Assembly (NCBI GenBank): GCA_028023455.1
Contig: JAQFVV010000014.1
Location: 5,076,280 to 5,140,279 of the forward strand
Direction of reading: 5' to 3'
Length of the DNA: 64,000 nucleotides
Source of the DNA: Epiperipatus broadwayi
Taxonomy: Eukaryota > Onychophora > Udeonychophora > Euonychophora > Peripatidae
Part shown: positions 48,901 to 61,226 of the stretch, piece after piece
How the letters are laid out: each line of letters opens with the position of its first letter
How positions within the stretch are numbered: the stretch's first letter is position 1
Translations under genes and position numbers: made by a program
Notes under the pieces: model-generated
Told to the model about the DNA's origin: nothing
Database searches by the model: none
Seen by the model: the letters and a program-made list of their open reading frames with translations, nothing else

Positions 48901-49542
48901 CTGCAAAAAATATAAAAACTTGCATATGATATTTATATAAGTATCAAAATTACTAATATTTGTGTTAATACAAAAATTACAAGCAACAAAAATATAAAAA
49001 AATTAAATACAATTAAATTTGAATGTTTAGTCACATGTAATTTGATAAATAAATAAAAAAATTAATATTAAAAAATGAGTGAATTACATTATTGAAATTA
49101 AAAAAATAATTGTAGTCTTACTATTTATAAAAAGTTATTTTTTGTGTTTAATTTGATATATTATATTTATATATCAATACTGAAAAAAAACTGTTGAACA
49201 GTTCAAACATTATACTATTTTTGAAAATTGTGAAAAATAAAATAAAGTATTTTCATTGTATAAAATCCATACAAGAATACATTTTATTTATATTAAGAAT
49301 AATAAAAATTGATTTGCCTGTTTATTTGATAATGCTTTTTAAATAATAGAGAAACAAGATTTTTTTACTATAAATTGTAAAAATTATAAATTGCAAAAAA
49401 AAATTGAAAAAACATTACAGTTTATGTGATCGTTTCTATAGTATTTGTATTAAATCATAAATTCCAATAGCTAATTAGTTATTATATGTAAATTACATTA
49501 CACATCACATGATCACTATCTTTAATACTAGCACATAATTGT
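48901..49542. other. Dynein intron: nothing recognised
   Basis: A+T-rich without ORFs or clear repeats, except the outer part of a direct repeat (from 49501) that recurs at 49957. Confidence 0.5.
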
Positions 49543-50290
49543 TAATAAACAAGGCAAAACTCTCCATACAGTAGTGCCACCCTGTGCCAACCAGAGTAAT
49601 CAATGGATGCCAGAAGGCTTGTGCATAAAATCCCTATTTAGTGCCTACTCATCCAATATCCCCAGACTATTTTCTGGCTTGTGGTCTTCGTCAGTGAGGA
49701 TCCTTGGATCTGAGAGCCCTGCACCTAGATCTTAGGATCTAATGCAATCCTCCAGCAACCACCTTTTAACTCTACTTAACTGCAAAACTATGAGAATGAA
49801 ATTAAAAACACAATATTTTCAATCTAAGCTCAATAGCTTATATAATCATATGGGTCTGAACTCAGTTCAACACCCATACATTTTGCTGTCTTTGGCTCTT
49901 TAATAACCATAGCCACCACTATCCTATTAGGCAGGATTGATGTTAAACCACTAAACATCACATGATCACTATCTCTTATACTAGCACATAATTGCTAATA
50001 AACAAGGCAAAACTCTCCATACAGTAGCATAGATTGAAAATATTATTGTTTTCAATTTCATTCTCATAGTTTTGTAGTAGTTAAGTAGAGTTAAAAGGTG
50101 ACTGCTGGAGGGTTGCATTAGATCCTAAGATCTAGGTACAGTGCTCTCAGATCTAAGGCTCCTCACTGACAAAGGCCACAAGCCAGAAACTAGTCTGGGG
50201 ATATTGGATGAGTTGGCACTAGATAGGGATTTTATGCACAAGCCTTCTGGCATCCATTGATTACACTGGAGAGTTTTGCCTTGTTTATTA
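49543..50290. mobile_element. Foldback-type element with terminal inverted repeats of about 280 bp
   Basis: The arms 49543-49833 and 50031-50290 are inverted copies. Outer ends are TAATAAACAAGGCAAAACTC and its complement. Inside are TGGATGCCAGAAGGCTTGTG and CTTTTAACTCTACTTAACTG and their complements. The unit AACAAGGCAAAACTCTCCAT also occurs a third time at 49999-50025, preceded by the same CACATGATCACTATCT flank as at 49506. So one arm end was partly duplicated. No coding sequence. Confidence 0.75.
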
Positions 50291-50822
50291 AATTGCATTA
50301 CCACAGCCCTTATTCTTATATAAATTAATTTAAATTTTACTATAATAAATAGTCTCTTTGTTTAGCTCTATGTTGTCCAGGCAGTATAAGGCATTATTAC
50401 TGCTTAATGTACAGTTGTCTTGACAATCATGAGGGATGTAATGATAAAATATATGTATATCCACTTCTGTGACTTCTCACATTCAACTATTATTAGTAAT
50501 TTTATCATTAATTTTTTTAAAACAAATTTTAAAATGAATTAAACTTTACATACTGAAACAGTCAATTTTGATTGCTTGCCTGTTTCACTTATTTTACCCT
50601 CACACCTATACTATGCAGATTAAAACCCTCTCAGAGTACCTACACAAACAACACTTGAGTAACTAAATATGTATGATCGCACATATATATGTGAGTCATA
50701 AGTCTGTAAGGGGATCGGCATATGTATATATTACAGGTATATGTTTGTTTTAAAAGTCAAGTAGTGTAAAAAGCGATTTAATTTAAAATATTAGTCTATT
50801 CTATCTTTTATTTTGCCGGAAT

Positions 50823-50825
<3 letters not shown>

Positions 50826-50891
<66 letters not shown>

Positions 50892-50892
50892 T
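50826..50892. repeat. (AT)n(GA)n microsatellite
   Basis: About 25 AT units are followed directly by about 8 GA units. A second short (AT)n lies at 50914-50928. Confidence 0.95.
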
Positions 50893-53034
50893 ACATTCCA
50901 GGTACTGCCATCCTATATATATATATATAAGAAGGGAATTACTTTTATACTAATTATAAATTCAGTTTTTAGTTAAATAAGTTGTTAACAATTTAATTAG
51001 ACCACTCAACTATCCTGATATAGCATGAGTCTAGTTTTAGTAGCCTTAAATTAACAATAACATTAACATTTCTTAGAATTAATATTCTTTTGAAATTATC
51101 TGTCATAAATTATAGAATACAAACTGATATTTAAACAGTAACATCAGGCTAAGACTAGAATTGAAGGAATTAAATTGATTGGATTTCAAGGGATTTTATA
51201 GCTGAGTACAAACTGGTAAACAACCAGATGTTCAGTGGCAAAAGTTAATAAATAGTGCAATTTTTATACACAAGATATCTATACTATATTGTTTGTAAAG
51301 AGTTGTAAGCTGAATCCACATCCATTTTATCTTTAACATGGTGATGTAGAAAGGCGTAAACTCACTGCATCTCTTGTAGGATGTATTAGACTAGGGTCCC
51401 ATTTTCATATGCAGGCACAGTTAATCATCACCACTGCAATGGAGAGTATCCCAGACAGTGGCCTGTTGTAAGAAGATCAATGGAAGCCAAGCCATCTAAT
51501 CAAGAAAGAATAGTGTTGACATCACCATCCAATGTGCCTGAAGCTGCTATGAAGAAGATCAGTAACATTTCTAACTGCTACAGAGTTCTGTTTGTTTATA
51601 AACTGTTAATTTCTCAACATCTATCTAAGCTAGCTAGATAATAATTAACATTTAAAAATCTGTTTCTAAATTCTGTAAATAAATCTGAAGTTCTAAATGA
51701 ATGTTAAATGTACTCTTGTCTGAAATTAACTTATAGTTTAAAAACAATTCTTTTAAAATGTAGCACTCTTGTAACTTGATTTAAGCTATAAGTTGCTGTG
51801 GTCTTTTATGCCTATTTATTGTATTTCAATTTACTTTTGTAATTTTATCATTTAACTATTGTATGTATTTAATATGCCAAATAACTCGAAATTGTGAATA
51901 TACATATAATTTTATTCTATTTCTTTGTGAAGATATTTTCAGATCTTCATTTTAATATATGTTAATTAATTGAATTAATGCTCTCAACTCACTATTTCAA
52001 GATCTTATTATTTATGCTGATTAATTTAATGAATTAATATTGCAGTAATCAGTTACACCCTAGATAAAGTTGTAGTTTGCTTAGCTATCATTATGAATTA
52101 TAACTTTCTACATATGTAATCCATATATCATAGGAACTAGCCACAGGGATATTATTACAGCATATTTATAATGTTTAATCAGTAATTGCCCTTCATATAT
52201 GCTTTCTCCTTCCTAAATTAATATATATTAGAGATGTACGTTTTGTATATTAATATGGGTTACTAATTAATTTAGTCCCTAAGTAGTATGTTTGATATAC
52301 TAGTCTTGAGAACTGCGTTATATAGATATGCAAATAAACCCTATCTATTTTAAGGCATGTTAAGTTAGTTAAGCATATTTACATTCTATATATTTATAGG
52401 TTGTGACTGTATCATTACAAAGTACTTATAGTACACTAAGTGCTTTTTGCATGTTTTCTTATGAGTGCTGGTGGAGGTCACCCTCATAATTCTAGTTCAG
52501 GTAAAGCAAACTATTTTAGAACTGCAACACAAGGATCCAGATTGTTATTAAAGCTTATCCAACTCCCTGAACTATTAATGTTCTCATATTTGTAGCAAGA
52601 CATTCAGACCTAGGGCACTGAGCTTTCTATGCTGAAGCCTGTGAATAACAACCCACTTGCACCTTCTTTATTTTTATTAATATTTTAATATGTGCTACAG
52701 CGTGTGTCAGTAGACCTAGCATAACCAGTTTTCTCTCCCTTGTGTTAAAAGATTATTCAGCATTAAGCTGAACCCTAATCTAGATTATCATGCTAACCTG
52801 TGTATTTTTGAGCCTGATTATGTGCTCAACTCTTAATCTGTTATATATAGACAGATGCCACAGAGGTGCTGTATGTTAGTTAGATAACTTTGGCTAATAT
52901 GTTCATGTGATTTGGCAGATGGCAAACTAGTTAGAATTTGGCATATTAAGATAGGCATAAACATGATCACCACAAATTATTTTGTTAAATACATGTAATG
53001 ATAATCTGCTACTACCAATCTCATTTACTATGTA
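50893..53034. other. Dynein intron: no gene recognised
   Basis: Segments at 51380-51590 and 52440-52640 have more G+C and could be decayed gag or untranslated sequence of the retroelement that starts downstream. I see no motif to prove it. Confidence 0.35.
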
Positions 53035-55705
53035 ACACCTGCGAGTGTAATATCCCAAGGACCAATTATATAATAATTGTGGAAAGTTAAACCACTTTGC
53101 TCAAACACAAAGTATCATAAAAATAGGAATTGAAATGACCATTATGTGCATGAAGTACATGATACTACAACATTGGATTGATCATATATGAGTGATGTTG
53201 AACATACAATTGCATATGTCAGATGTGCAAACTGAACTCATTCGTTTAATGGCTGGTATGAACAGATTTTATTTGACAACAATATGTAGACACAGGAGCC
53301 TATGTAAACATTATGCCTAAAAAAGTGCTTAATACTATTCATCCACAACCAATAATATACAAAACAAAGAAAAAATTATGCACTTTTGGAGGATCATTTC
53401 TCACTCCAATAGGAAAATCAAAATTTCAGTGCAAAATAAACACACAACTAAATTACAATACAAAAAGTAACAATGAAAAATAAAGTAAAAATGATCAAAA
53501 TATATCTAACAACAAAAATAAAATAACAAAGAGTAGAAAAGATGATAAAAGTATTAAAACACAGAAAATAAACAAAAATGAAAACTTCATGAGAAATACA
53601 AAGATGTTTTCCAAGGTGTGGATTGTTATGAAGGTGAACACCACCTCACAGTAGACCCAACATTTAAACCAGTTATCCAGCACCTAGATTAATTCCATTA
53701 AATAAAATGGAAGATAATGCTATCATAACTCTAGTGAAATATTCAACAAATTAGGTTAATAGTTTATTAATAGTTGAAAAACCGAATGTGACTATGAGAA
53801 TATGAATAGAACCAAGAGATCTTAATAAAGCATTAAAAAGAGAACATTATAAAATGCTAACTCCAGAAACAGTTTTGAGTACAGTAACCCGGAATGAAAT
53901 ATTTCATGGTTTTGGACTTGAAATCCAGATTTTGAAATATAAAACTTGATAATGAATCAGCAGACTTAACAACATTTAATATACTCTTTGGCAGATATCA
54001 CTCTAATCATTTACCCTTTGACTTAAATGTATCACCAGAATTTTTTTGGAGGACAAATGATGAATTATTTGCCAATATATCAAGTGTTAGTATAACAGTT
54101 GATGATTTCTTAATAGGAGGAAAAACTGTTGAAGATATGAACAAAAATTTGTTAAAAGTCTTAAACAGAACACACATGGTCAATGTGAAATTTAATCCAG
54201 ATAAGATCCAGTATGCTCAAATGCAAATGAAATACTTAGGAATAATGATTTCAGGAAGAGGAATCTCAGGAGATTCTAATAAAATTGAAGCAATACAAAA
54301 GCTTGAACCACCAAAAGACAAAAAAGGGTTGAAACAAATTTTGGAAATGATAAATTATTTCTTATCACACATTCCAAACTTAGCAAACCTGACAGCATCT
54401 CTGTAATCTCTTAATAAAAACAATGTTATGTGGGGTATAAATTCATATTTACCAACAATATTTCAATAAGCTAAAAGAGGCAATTTGCAATGCAACCTCA
54501 CTAACACACTTCAAATCGCAAATTCCAGTATGCCTCACAGACAGGACTAGAGGAAGTTTTACCCAAAAATATGAAACCATTATGTATACCTCCTGAGCAC
54601 ATTTTAAAACAGAACAGTGATATGCTCAAATAGAAAAAGAACTCTTAAGCATTGTCAATGCATGTCCAAGTTTCCATTACTATGTATATGGATAAAATAT
54701 AATAATATACACTGATCATAAACCATTACTTGCAATTGTAAACAAACCCTTTGAGAAAATCACACCCAAACTTTGTAATGAGATTACAATGATATAAACT
54801 TAAATTTAAATACTGCCCTGGGAAGGAATTCTACATCACAGATTTATTATCGTGTAACTATATAAATACACCACTACAAGAAGATGCCTGTGAAATACAC
54901 ACTGCAAAAAAAAAACTGTCACTACCTGGGACAATAATTTAAAGAGAGCTTATCTCTTAGATGAGGAAGTGTCAGAATTAATTAAACACATATGCAATGG
55001 ATGGCCAGAACATAAGTGCAATGTACCTCCAATTTGTAAAAATTCTGGCAAAATTGCTACATATTCATGCTGAATTATGGAATACTACAACATTAAAGAA
55101 AATTATTTATATCAACATTACTACAACCCTGAATAATGAGCTTGCTACATGAGTCCCATTTGGGAATTGGAAAAACTAAAATCCAGAACAAGACAATCAT
55201 TTTATTTGTTGAATATTAACAAAGATATTGAATCATTAGTGGATAACTGCCCAATATGTGCTACATACAGGCCAGCTCTACCAAAAGAATCACTGTTACC
55301 ACATGTTGTGCCAACAAGATCATGGGAAAAGGTTGGTGCTGATTTATTTGAATTTAGCAACAATACTTACTTACTCCTAGCAGATTATTTCTCTAAATAC
55401 CCAGAAGTACTTTGCATACTTGACAAAACTGCTGCTTCAGTAATAAAGTTATGCACAACATTTGCATGCTTTTGCATACCAGATGAGTTAATGGCAGATA
55501 ACATGTTGTTTGCTTCATTCTTATTCCACAAATTCACAAAGGAATGCTGTTTTAAAGTGGCCATATCGAGTCCACATTATCCACATTCTAATGGACTTGC
55601 AGAATGAAATGTTCAAACTATAAAGCAATTATTTTGCAAAGCTTATCAATCTGGAATTGACTCAGAATTAACCTTACTTGAATTTAGAAATACACTGATA
55701 AGTGG
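53035..55705 (+). pseudogene. Decayed Ty3/gypsy gag-pol remnant, upstream part
   Basis: Domains occur in order despite many stops and frame changes. Near 53078-53110 there is a zinc-knuckle piece, NCGKLNHFAQT. From 53286 a retropepsin start has VDTGAYVNIMP. From about 53600, VFQGVDCYEGEHHLTVDP leads into RT. RT includes EPRDLNKALKREHYK at about 53812, ITVDDFLIGGKT at about 54090 and KFNPDKIQYAQMQMKYLGI at about 54190. RNase H scraps (IIIYTDHKPLL at about 54700) follow. Integrase (55149-55607) has NCPICATYRP, GADLFEF, ADYFSKYPE, the Asp in LMADNMLF, and SPHYPHSNGLAE. It is a different, much older lineage than the 32.5 kb element. It breaks at 55705, where solo LTR C begins. Confidence 0.85.
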
Positions 55706-57886
55706 TGTAACGGGCACAGACATTGTTACATTGTTTTTTTTTTTTAGTAAACATAAAAAAAAAAAAATTTGCAAATAAAACTTTTTTTTTAAGAATTAAA
55801 AATTGAAAATTAAAATTCTATACTAAACTCATATCTATATAATTGCACAGATGAAAAAAAATATTAAAATAAAACTTTATTAAAAAAAAGAAAAAGTATT
55901 TTAAAACTAAATTGTCAGTAAAGATTTAAAGATAAAAATATATCTAAGTTTGTACAAAACAAATTAATTAATGTTATTGAAAAAATGGAAATGATTAATT
56001 TAATTAGTCAAATGTAAACTAGCCTTGGGCATTTAAATGTATAAGCATCGGTCAGATAGGAAAACAATAGAAACTAATAGCCAATGAATGAAAAACAATG
56101 GAATCGGACCTCAGCGAAAGGACCATCACATCGTCATGACGTAATGTCCACTGGATCTGAAAGGCTACTATAAAAAGTGAGTGGAATAATAGATTATTAC
56201 GAGATGTGACTATATGTGTTAGTGCGGAGTTGAAGGAGAAGAGATTGAAAAGATGCACTCTTTAATCCCTTCAGTTGTTATAAAAAAAAAATGAAACATC
56301 ACTTTTCTTATACTGAGGACAACAGGATCATCGGGGGATTTAATGTGGATTCCAAATGGCATGCAATGGATAAAGAGGAATGTTTTAAAAATCATAAGAA
56401 CTTTAAAAACATTTTGAAACACTAAGAACTTTAAAATATAAACTTTCTCAGTTTTTAATTTATAAGAAATAGAATCCTATCTGACCAACATTATTTATTA
56501 ATTAGTTATAATTTTATTTAATGTATTTCTTTTGTAAAATCATTTCCATTTATTTTTTTTTGTTGTTCTTTAAGTTTATTTATGATTTTTGTTGTGCGAT
56601 AAATTAAATTATATAAATGTTAAACTTAAGTCGGGCGTGAATGGCTATATAGATTTGTAAAGTTATATTAGGAGAGGGTAATCTTAGGTTATTTGTTTCA
56701 TAGTTAAATTGGGTCAATGGATTGGATATATTGGTGGAATTAGTAGATGTAGTAAGAGATCTGCTATGGGTAGGATTGCATATATATGCCACACACCTTC
56801 TGTTTGCCTATGGATGGGTTTGTAAGTCGGCAAAGGACCACAGTCTATTCCTATGGAGTTTTTTGTTTATTGTTCTACTCACCAACAGATGTAAAATTCC
56901 TGTTGGTAGAGAGACAATGTCTTCTCTAACTCTACTTACTGTTCAGATGTACATTCCTGACAGAATAGTATTTTGTGTTGTCGTATTTTCATGCTACATT
57001 GAATACATAAATGTATCAGATGGATTGGAGCCGGTTTGACTGCAAACTTTTGGCCTAAGGTTAAATAAGGATAGAATTTTTTTTTTCAAATGCAAATTTA
57101 TGTAGTCTATTCATACTCGACATTCTAAATAAAAATGCATTAAATTTAAATTGGGTATGGGAGTTGCATGGATTCGTTATCGGTTAATTATGTTTTTGGT
57201 TTTCATATTTGATCAAAATATAAAGACATTCGGTAAATAATGATACCTTACAGTGAGTATCTAAAATGTATTTATTCAGATGTCTTTTAAGTTATTGGTG
57301 TCACTGTGGTATCTTATGATGAATACCAGTGGGTTTCTTGCATTCCCTATGCAGTTGACGGAATCAATGATTTTGTATTTTGATCGTTTATGTTTATTTT
57401 GAAATGTTTTTGACCATGTAATCTATGTAACCGATCTATACTCAACATTTTAAAAACACATTTTATAAATCCGTCTGTGCGAACTTATAATATTTAAAAT
57501 GTAAATTTATAAAAATTAAAATGTAAATTAAAATCAAAGTTAAAAATGTAAATTAAATTTTAAAATGTAAACATGCTAAAATAATAATGTTAAATTTTAT
57601 ATATATGTGCGTAAATAAATGTTTGTATGTTAATTACTGGCAGTGGCTTATTTTATTCTTTTTTAAAAAAATTATTCTTAGATAAGAATTTATGAAATAT
57701 AAATCTCTGCTGTTCCATTGAGCTAGTGACAATGGGCTAATGACCAGATATCAAAATATATAAAATAAAAAAAAATTTTTTTTGACTTACGTATCTGCCT
57801 ACTTTATAAATTTTTCCAGGTTCAAATGCCTATATGGCACCCTGTAGTGCAGATAACGTTAAGCTCACTTTACCCGGATCATTATA
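55706..57886 (+). repeat. Solo LTR C inserted in the pol remnant
   Basis: 2,181 bases, from TGTAACGGGCACAGAC to GATCATTATA, the same ends as LTR A. It is flanked by the perfect 4-bp duplication GTGG (55702-55705 and 57887-57890). The interrupted integrase continues directly after. It defines the full length of this LTR family. No internal element sequence remains, so it arose by LTR-LTR recombination or a similar loss. Confidence 0.92.
56169..56176 (+). promoter_or_regulatory. TATA box of LTR C
   Basis: CTATAAAAAG, about 460 bases into the LTR as in copies A and B, precedes the conserved GATGTGACTATATGTGTTAG block. Confidence 0.5.
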
Positions 57887-57890
57887 GTGG

Positions 57891-58188
57891 GATGAAGATT
57901 AATTCATCACAGCTACTAATGTCTAGAACACTTAAAACAAAATTACCATCCTTTTTAAAACAACTCATATCTCCACCTGCACAAAAGGTCTATAGATACT
58001 TAATACAGAGACAAACTCAACAGAAAAGTTTTTATGACAAGACAGTCAAAATATCTCTACCCATGGAAATTGACAAACCAGAACAAGTATATGATGGGAC
58101 CAGATGGAAGAAGTATAAAATTCTTAAAAAAACTCCCGAGCCAAAATCATGTTGCATTTTGACTGAGGATGACTCTATTCTTCATTAA
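57891..58188 (+). pseudogene. Decayed Ty3/gypsy integrase C-terminal part, downstream of solo LTR C
   Basis: The frame from 57891 carries SSQLLMSRTLKTKLPSFL and then QQKSFYDKTVK, KPEQVYDGTRWKKYKILKK and a final CCILTEDDS. These are the usual features of the integrase end in this gypsy lineage: QLLMGR-type motif, R/K-TKLP, QK-x-YYD, then the SH3-like part. Its upstream neighbour is the piece ending at 55705. Leaving out the LTR and one GTGG copy puts the two in register, so the insertion postdates the element. Confidence 0.85.
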
Positions 58189-58939
58189 ATCAATACACAT
58201 CTATGGAATACAGCTGAAAGACTCATAGCAACTCCACAGATGTGAGAACTGGATGAAAAGATAGTTTCTCATAACTGAGACAATCATCACCATCAACATC
58301 AAGTGACAATGGCACAGTGACAAGGAGAATACCAGTTGAACATTCTGAGTTGAGAGAAAAATTGAACAGAATAAGAAGTCCTCCAGCATATTTAAAAGAC
58401 TATGTGTATAAATAAAAAAGAGAGTTGTCATGTTATGGCTAATACTTGTAATTAAAGACTGACACCTAGTGACAACAACTGAGATTAGTGAGCTTGCGAC
58501 ATTGCTCCTAGGTTAGAGAACACTGGTAGTTAATAAAAGTTATTAGTTAAACAAACTGTGTGTATTTATTAATTTAGATATCGTGACCAAGAACATAACA
58601 AGAATTGGAAGTGACCAATCAAGAAGTTGAAAATATTTATCTAAGTCTCCAGAAAAGTTGTTCAAGAAAGTAAGATGAATATAGATAATAAACATGAAGA
58701 AACACATTTACAAAAAAGAAATAGTATCATGGAAATAATTCAGTGTAGTATGCTAAGAATAAACAAATAGTTAATAAATTCTTGTGTATGAATTTTCCCA
58801 CCAAAATAAAAAGAACTCATTTTTCAAAAATTCATCTTAAAAGAAAACTTCCAAATGATGAAATCATGTGTTGACTCTCAATAATATATTCTGATAAAAG
58901 ATTAAATATATTATTTTTATTGTAATTTTTTTCATGAAA
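58189..58939. other. Intron, likely 3' end of the retroelement remnant and flank
   Basis: No further motif is seen. A 3' LTR of the old gypsy element could lie around 58430-58620, a segment with mixed composition, but I cannot show a matching 5' copy. Confidence 0.3.
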
Positions 58940-61226
58940 ATATGATAAATGCTTTGTCCACACTAGCATTCAATAATTGACTGAATACTCATCCCAAATA
59001 AAATAAAAACATTATTTGGTTGAAATGTTAAACTGTACAGAATTTCAAAAGACTTTTAGCTGTGGACAGTATGTACAAGATACTACAGAAATTACTATAA
59101 GTTATTATCAGTAATAAATGATTCATATAATGAAAACTTTTTAGAAATTAATGAACTAGTTAGGAAATTTGATCCAACAATTCAAGACTATCTGTGATAA
59201 ATCACCAATAAACAAGAAAAAGAACATTATCTAAGCAAACAATTGAGAATGTATTAGTGAATTTAATAGGAAGTAAAATACAGAATCAGATTATAAATTA
59301 AATAAAATCTGTATTCCAGATATCAGCGACCAAGAACAAAGGTTCCTTACACTTAGATATCTCTCTGATTAAAAAAAACACGGCCCAATAATTGGTGTTT
59401 ATGAACAGTTTTTTTTTTTTAATTTATAAATGTACATTGCAGTTCCATAGAAAATTTATATGCTATGCTGAAGTAAGAAATTAATTCTCTAGGATTAAAT
59501 ATTAATAATATCAGAGGACAAGAATAAGATAATGATTCAAATATGAGTAGAGTGGGAATTTCAATGCTCAGGCTAAACACTAAACAAAAAATTCAAGAAC
59601 ATTTTTTACATTCTATTCTTGTCATAATTATAGTTAGATACAGCTAAAATTGTCTTGATGCATTAACTTTCTTTGTTACATTTCAACACTTTTATGCTTT
59701 ATCGTCATCATCCACAAAGAGATGGCCAATTCTCTACAATATATTAAAGATCTTACTATGAAGCCTTCTTGTGATACAAGATGAAATGTCACATCCAAAG
59801 TATTATGGTATTAAGGTACTGAGTAGATGAAGTCTATGATGAACTTTTCAAAATATCAGAAATATCAGAAGATACTTAAAAGTAATGCAGAATCAACAAA
59901 AGATTATAAGTTTATATTTTCTCTTATTTTTTTGATTTGATTTACTCTTCCAAATAAATTTTGTTATCAAGAAGTTTTAAAATGATTTCATATATTGTGT
60001 TTTCCTTAAGTTTTGTGATGATGGTGTTCTAGTTAAATTTTTATATTGGACTATTTTCATCATCTGATAATATATGTATTGAATGTCTTTAGAAAAATGT
60101 AACTTTATTTAAATATTCCAAATACATTCAACTGTTAATAATAGCACATCTAACAGGTTAGTATATGCACAATGTTTCAAGAGATATTAGTCTCCCCTCT
60201 TCTTCAGGTGTTTTTGGCCTGAAGCAGTGACAATACTAGTATGGGATTCAAACATGGGTCCTTAAATTCTTGATTTTTAAATTTTAAGGTAACTCTCTAA
60301 CCAGCAGCCATCCTGCCAAAGGCAACAGTCTGTAATAATTTCATATACTTATCTATGAGATTCCTCCTGATTTCTCCACTTTTTCCTAAAAGCAAAGTTG
60401 ATTAGTGGTTTCCATACATTATGTATAGTCACACTGGTTTGGCTTGTGGGATTTTTGCCATTGTCATGTGAGCAGCTTCTTTAAATTTTCTTCTTTGTAT
60501 CTTTTCTTCTCTATCCAATATTTTTGTATTTTCCCAATTGAACATATGTTCATTGGCACATATTTTCTTTATTTGAAAAAAAACTATTATGTTGTCTAAG
60601 AAAATACAGGGCTTCTAGGTTGAGCAATTATTAGTTAAGGAAAAATTAATCATGGAATATTTGGATATAAATCTAGAATTTCAAAATAAAAGGTTGAGAA
60701 AAAGAAATATTTTAACATGAAGTTGTTAATGAGCCAATTCTTAATCCTGAAGAATTGTTCAATGTAATTTTTTTTTATTTAGTTCAAAATAAAGCAAACA
60801 ATTATTACAAACTCGATTTGAATAATTGAAGAATCATATAAATTTATTTGAATTTTTGGGGAAAAAATTTAAAAATGGAAAAGAATGAATTAAAAAGCAT
60901 GTGACACAGTTAGACCTTGCTGTGATGAATACTAAAACTACCCAAGAAAACTCATCTACTTGTTTTGTAATGAAGATTGATTTAGATGGCAATATCTTGG
61001 TTGACAAAGTGAAAGTTCTATAATTTTTTTCTTTCGTGAGAATATTTTGAAAAGTTTTCTAAAATGTTACAAGTTCTAGCAGAAAATGATAAAACTACAG
61101 CTTTTCTTAATCTCTTTGTTAGTCTAAATACATTGTCTGCTGCATCTGGAGAAAAAATATTTTCTAGGGTTAAAACTAATAAAAAATTATATAAGGTTAA
61201 TTATGATCCAAGATATATAGTTTAGT
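58940..61226 (+). pseudogene. Decayed hAT transposase
   Basis: The upstream piece (about 59140-59400, plus) has LVRKFDPTIQDYL, then NVLVNLIGSKIQNQIIN, resembling the N-terminal half of hAT/ZMYM-type transposases. The downstream piece (about 61080-61226) has FLISLLVSLNTLSAASGEK, IFSRVKTNKK and YKVNYDPRY. This matches the hAT C-terminal dimerisation block, where a Ser-x-Glu-(R/K)-x-FS core is followed by K-x-(I/N)K. Stops and frame changes occur throughout. A SINE (60160-60317) lies between the pieces. No terminal inverted repeats were found. Confidence 0.6.
60160..60317 (-). repeat. tRNA-derived SINE
   Basis: On the minus strand it begins GGCAGGATGGCTGCTGGTTA with GAG next, fitting a pol III A box inside a tRNA-like 5' end. 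About 50 bases on, GTTTGAATCCC (60253-60243) fits the B box. A tail with CTTCAGGCC and CCTGAAGAAGAGG follows. It is short, non-coding, and lies inside the hAT remnant. The parent tRNA was not identified. Confidence 0.6.
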
